From the NCBI RefSeq assembly GCF_900104815.1, contig NZ_FNTD01000004.1, positions 8,098,951 through 8,162,950 of the forward strand: a DNA stretch of 64,000 nucleotides, written 5' to 3'. The stretch comes from Streptomyces misionensis. GTDB lineage: Bacteria; Actinomycetota; Actinomycetes; Streptomycetales; Streptomycetaceae. Positions 61,061 through 64,000 of the stretch are shown in pieces. Made by a program: the position numbers and the translations under genes. The notes beneath the pieces are model-generated. The model saw only the letters and a program-made list of their open reading frames with translations, did no database searches and was not told the origin of the DNA. Every line of letters begins with the position of its first letter. Within the stretch, counting starts at the first letter, position 1.

Positions 61061-64000
61061 ATGGGGCGGGTAGCCTGGTGGAGACGGGACAGCCGGTCGG
61101 TCTGGGCCGGTCACAGTGTTCGACGTACGGCAGTTGTCGCCGTCGGTGCCCTGGTTGTGGGGCTACTGCCCGCGGACGCGGTGGCGGCCCCCTCTTCGAC
61201 AAAGCACGGCGTCGCAATCTCTGCGGCACCGCATAACAAGCGGATTCCGTTCACGCGGCAAACGCCTAGGCGGGGACCGTCTCCCAAGCCGTTCAAGCAT
61301 TTCAACCCCAGTGGGCACGCGAAGCTTCCCGCCCCGGGCAGCGCCACCGTCACCTTGCCCGTCACAGTCGCCCCAGGCCTGAGTGCCAAAGCGACTCAAG
61401 TCCGGGCCGGGAAGATGCCCGTGCTGCTCAGCACCGCACCGAGTGTGCAGGACCGGTCGGCAGCTGTCACTGCAACGCAGCGCGTACGAGTGACGATGCT
61501 GGACCAGAAGTCCGCGCTCGCGGCCGGCATCCACGGCGCACTGTTCACCTTGCAACGCACAAGCCCTGGCAACGGCAAGATCGCGCTTCAGGTGGACGAC
61601 TCCTCATTCCGCTATGCCTTCGGCGGAGACTTCGCCTCCCGCCTTCATCTCGTCGAACTCCCCGCGTGCGTGCTGACGACACCGAAACTGGCACGTTGCC
61701 AGGTACAGACGTCGGTGCGCACGACACCAGATGCACCACTGTCTGGTCAGGTGTCTGTCCCAGGTGCAACCCATGTGAAAGCTGGCGGTACCTCCGGTCG
61801 CCACGAAGTGCCCGCATCCGGGACCACGGTTGTCATGGCCGCCACCTCCGGCACCTCGGGCTCCTCCGGCGACTACTCAGCGACCAGTCTGTCACCGGCC
61901 GGTTCCTGGTCGACCTCGGCGAACACTGGAGCGTTCACCTACAGCTATCCGATCACAGTGCCACCAGCTGTCGGTGGAGCATCACCGAGCGTGACTCTGT
62001 CGTATGACTCCTCCAGCCAGGACGCGCGTACCGAGGGCACGAACAACCAGTCCTCGTGGTTGGGTGACGGCTGGAGCATGGCAGACAGCTATATCGAGCG
62101 CACCTACAAGCCATGCAGCGACGACTCCTCGTCCGGCGCGCCGAAGGGCGACGGTGACGAATGCTGGGCAGGCCAGATCCTGACTCTGTCGCTGAACGGG
62201 GCATCCACCGACATCGTGTACGACGATGCCACCAAAACTTTCCGGCCAACCTCCGACGACTCCACCACCAAAATCGAAGACCTGACTGGTGCCTCGAACG
62301 GCACGGCGAACGGGGAGTACTTCAAGGTCACCGAGGGCGGTGTGCAGTACTTCTTCGGTCTCAACCACCTGCCGGGCTGGTCCAGTAGCAAGGACGAGAC
62401 CAAATCCGCCTGGACCGTTCCGGTTTACCACGCTCACAGCGGTGTCTCCGCGTGTCCGGACAGCACGGACTTTGCCTCCACTACTTGCACACTGGGTTAC
62501 CGATTCAACCTGGACTACGCGGTCGACACACACAACAACGCCACCGCCTGGTACTACACGCCGGAGACTGGCTACTACGGCGCAGATATGAAGGACACCG
62601 CAGTCGCCTACACCCGCGGCGGCACCCTCGCACGCATCGACTACGGCATGACCTCCTCGACCATCTACTCCGGCACCGCACCGGAACAGGTCGTCTTCAA
62701 CACCGCCGAGCGCTGCATTTCGGGAACTCCGTCGGGAAACACCTGCGCCGACAGCCAGTTCACGCCGTCGAACGCCTCCTACTGGCCAGATGTGCCCGTC
62801 GACCTCAACTGCACTTCTTCAGGAGCAAGCTGCACCAACCATGGCCCGAACTTCTGGTCACGCAAGCGGCTGACTTCCATCATTACGCAAATCCAGACGA
62901 ACGGTGCGACCCAGCAAGTAGACAGGTACACCTTCACCCAGTCCTTCCCCGACGGCGGTGACCACGCTCCGACCTTGTGGCTGGACTCCATTCAACGCAC
63001 CGGCCTCGACACTCTGGGCGGAGCCACGGGCAGCATCTCCACGCCGGCGGTGAACTTCGACCCGCCGCTGCAACTGCCCAACCGGGTGGGAACGATCCCG
63101 CAGATGCCGCTGATGTACCACGACCGCATCCAGACCGTCACCAGCGAGACCGACGCCCAGACCACCGTCACCTACGACCGCCCAGACTGCTCCAAAGCCC
63201 CCGCCAGCGACCCCAACGACCCGACCGACGCAGCCGCCCAGTCGTTCGCCTCAACCAACACCCTCTCCTGCTTCCCGGTGTACTGGACGCCCTACGGGCA
63301 GCCGTCACCATGGATGGACTGGTTCTACAAGTACAAGGTCTCGTCGGTCGTCACCGAAGACACGCACAACTCCTACCAGGACGGTACCGAGCCCAAGCTG
63401 GAGACGGACTACGACTACAAGGGCAACCCGGGCTGGCACTACGACGACGACGAGGTCGTCAAGGCGAAAACCGGACCTGGGGCCAGTTCCGTGGTTACCC
63501 CGAGGTGGACGTCACCACCGGCGACCCGACTGTCTTCCATGAAACGAATGGCGCCGCGGTCCATGACAAGAAGACGCTGACGAAGACGTACTACTTCCTG
63601 GGCATGAACGGCGACACACTGCCAGGCGGAAAAACCCGCTCGGTGCCGGCACTCAAGAGCCAAGACGGCGCCACTACAGTTGCAGACGACAACGCCCTGG
63701 CCGGCCAGACGTTCGAGACTGATACCTACACCGCCTCGGACGGTGGGCTTGACAACGCAGTCGTCGACGTCCCCACGGTCATCGGTCCGACCGCAAGCCG
63801 TTCACGTTCCGGACTGGCGCACTAACGGCACAGATGGTCCGCCCGGCCAAGAGCCTCACTCGCAAGACAGTCTCCTACGGCTGGCGTAAGACCGAGACCG
63901 ACACCTTCTACGAACGACCTCGGCAAGCCAACGACCGGCATGCCCGTCCAGGTCGACGACCGCGGCGAGACGGCAGACAGTACAACATCTCCAAGTGCAC
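61061..64000 (+). pseudogene. second Rhs polymorphic toxin, N-terminal part, frameshifted
   Basis: From ATG 61061 (GAGGAGGGG upstream): signal peptide (V-R-R-T-A-V-V-A-V-G-A-L-V-V-G-L-L-P) cleaved near A-V-A-A, then the same order as the 42385 gene: Y-S-A-T-S-L-S-P-A-G-S-W, S-P-S-V-T-L-S-Y-D-S-S-S-Q-D-A-R-T, W-L-G-D-G-W-S-M-A and Y-F-F-G-L-N-H-L-P-G-W. Near 63475 the frame shifts (G-Q-F-R-G-Y-P-E-V-D-V follows in another frame), again near 63810 (V-R-P-A-K-S-L-T-R-K-T-V-S-Y) and near 63905. It continues beyond the window, so shell, tip and immunity gene are not visible. Several shifts in a row may mean real decay or errors. Confidence 0.85.

Noticed and set aside
1..64000. tRNA, rRNA or riboswitch genes
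   Set aside because: I looked for clover-leaf and conserved rRNA sequences and recognised none; a dedicated scan (tRNAscan-SE, Infernal) could not be run.

Overview
The base composition (roughly 70% G+C with strongly G/C-biased third codon positions) and the gene content point to a Streptomyces or close relative. Typical contents are a NarL-type two-component pair, a PknB-type kinase, LamG/Rhs surface proteins, IS701, IS5, IS110, IS256 and Tn3 debris, and remnants of actinomycete integrative-element genes. The density of broken genes and insertion sequences is what one expects of an accessory or subtelomeric arm region. Many breaks are single-base frameshifts in otherwise well preserved genes, so some may be assembly errors rather than true decay.

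Layout: 1-1.4 kb is a scar of gene fragments (asparagine synthase, dTDP-glucose dehydratase, IS256 transposase). 1.4-1.9 kb carries a small triple-repeat beta-trefoil-like protein with a strong terminator. 3.6-7.1 kb is a coherent unit: a LysR regulator divergent from a prpF-dctA operon (aconitate-type isomerase plus dicarboxylate symporter). 8-10.5 kb holds MFS and PhzF relics and an intact DUF885 peptidase-like gene. 10.9-13.4 kb is a histidine kinase/response regulator pair and a membrane protein. 13.8-16.5 kb has Tn3 and helicase relics, a GntR regulator with a palindromic operator, and a broken PEBP gene. 16.5-17.9 kb is a Phd-like antitoxin gene overlapping a membrane Ser/Thr kinase gene by 4 bp. 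18-20 kb has integrative-element relics followed by a striking 12-bp-period repeat array.

20-31 kb contains a lipoprotein-like secreted protein, a leucine-carboxyl-methyltransferase-type enzyme, an MFS transporter, a serpin, a barstar-like inhibitor and an amidase, separated by IS debris. 31-37.7 kb is IS-rich: an IS5 element with a possible passenger gene, IS701 fragments joined tail to tail, a minimal type I-E-like CRISPR array without cas genes that abuts an IS110 fragment, and an IS701 element with perfect ends and CTAG duplications.

38-49.3 kb is a LamG/DNRLRE surface protein gene followed by an rhs gene with an unassigned C-terminal tip and a candidate immunity gene. It is followed by IS elements and an orphan Imm21-type immunity gene. 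54.3-64 kb repeats the LamG + rhs theme in divergent orientation: a 2048-residue LamG/SGNH-like protein on the minus strand and a second rhs gene on the plus strand that runs off the window. The whole right third therefore looks like a contact-dependent or secreted polymorphic toxin island with toxin genes, immunity genes and transposable elements shuffling them.
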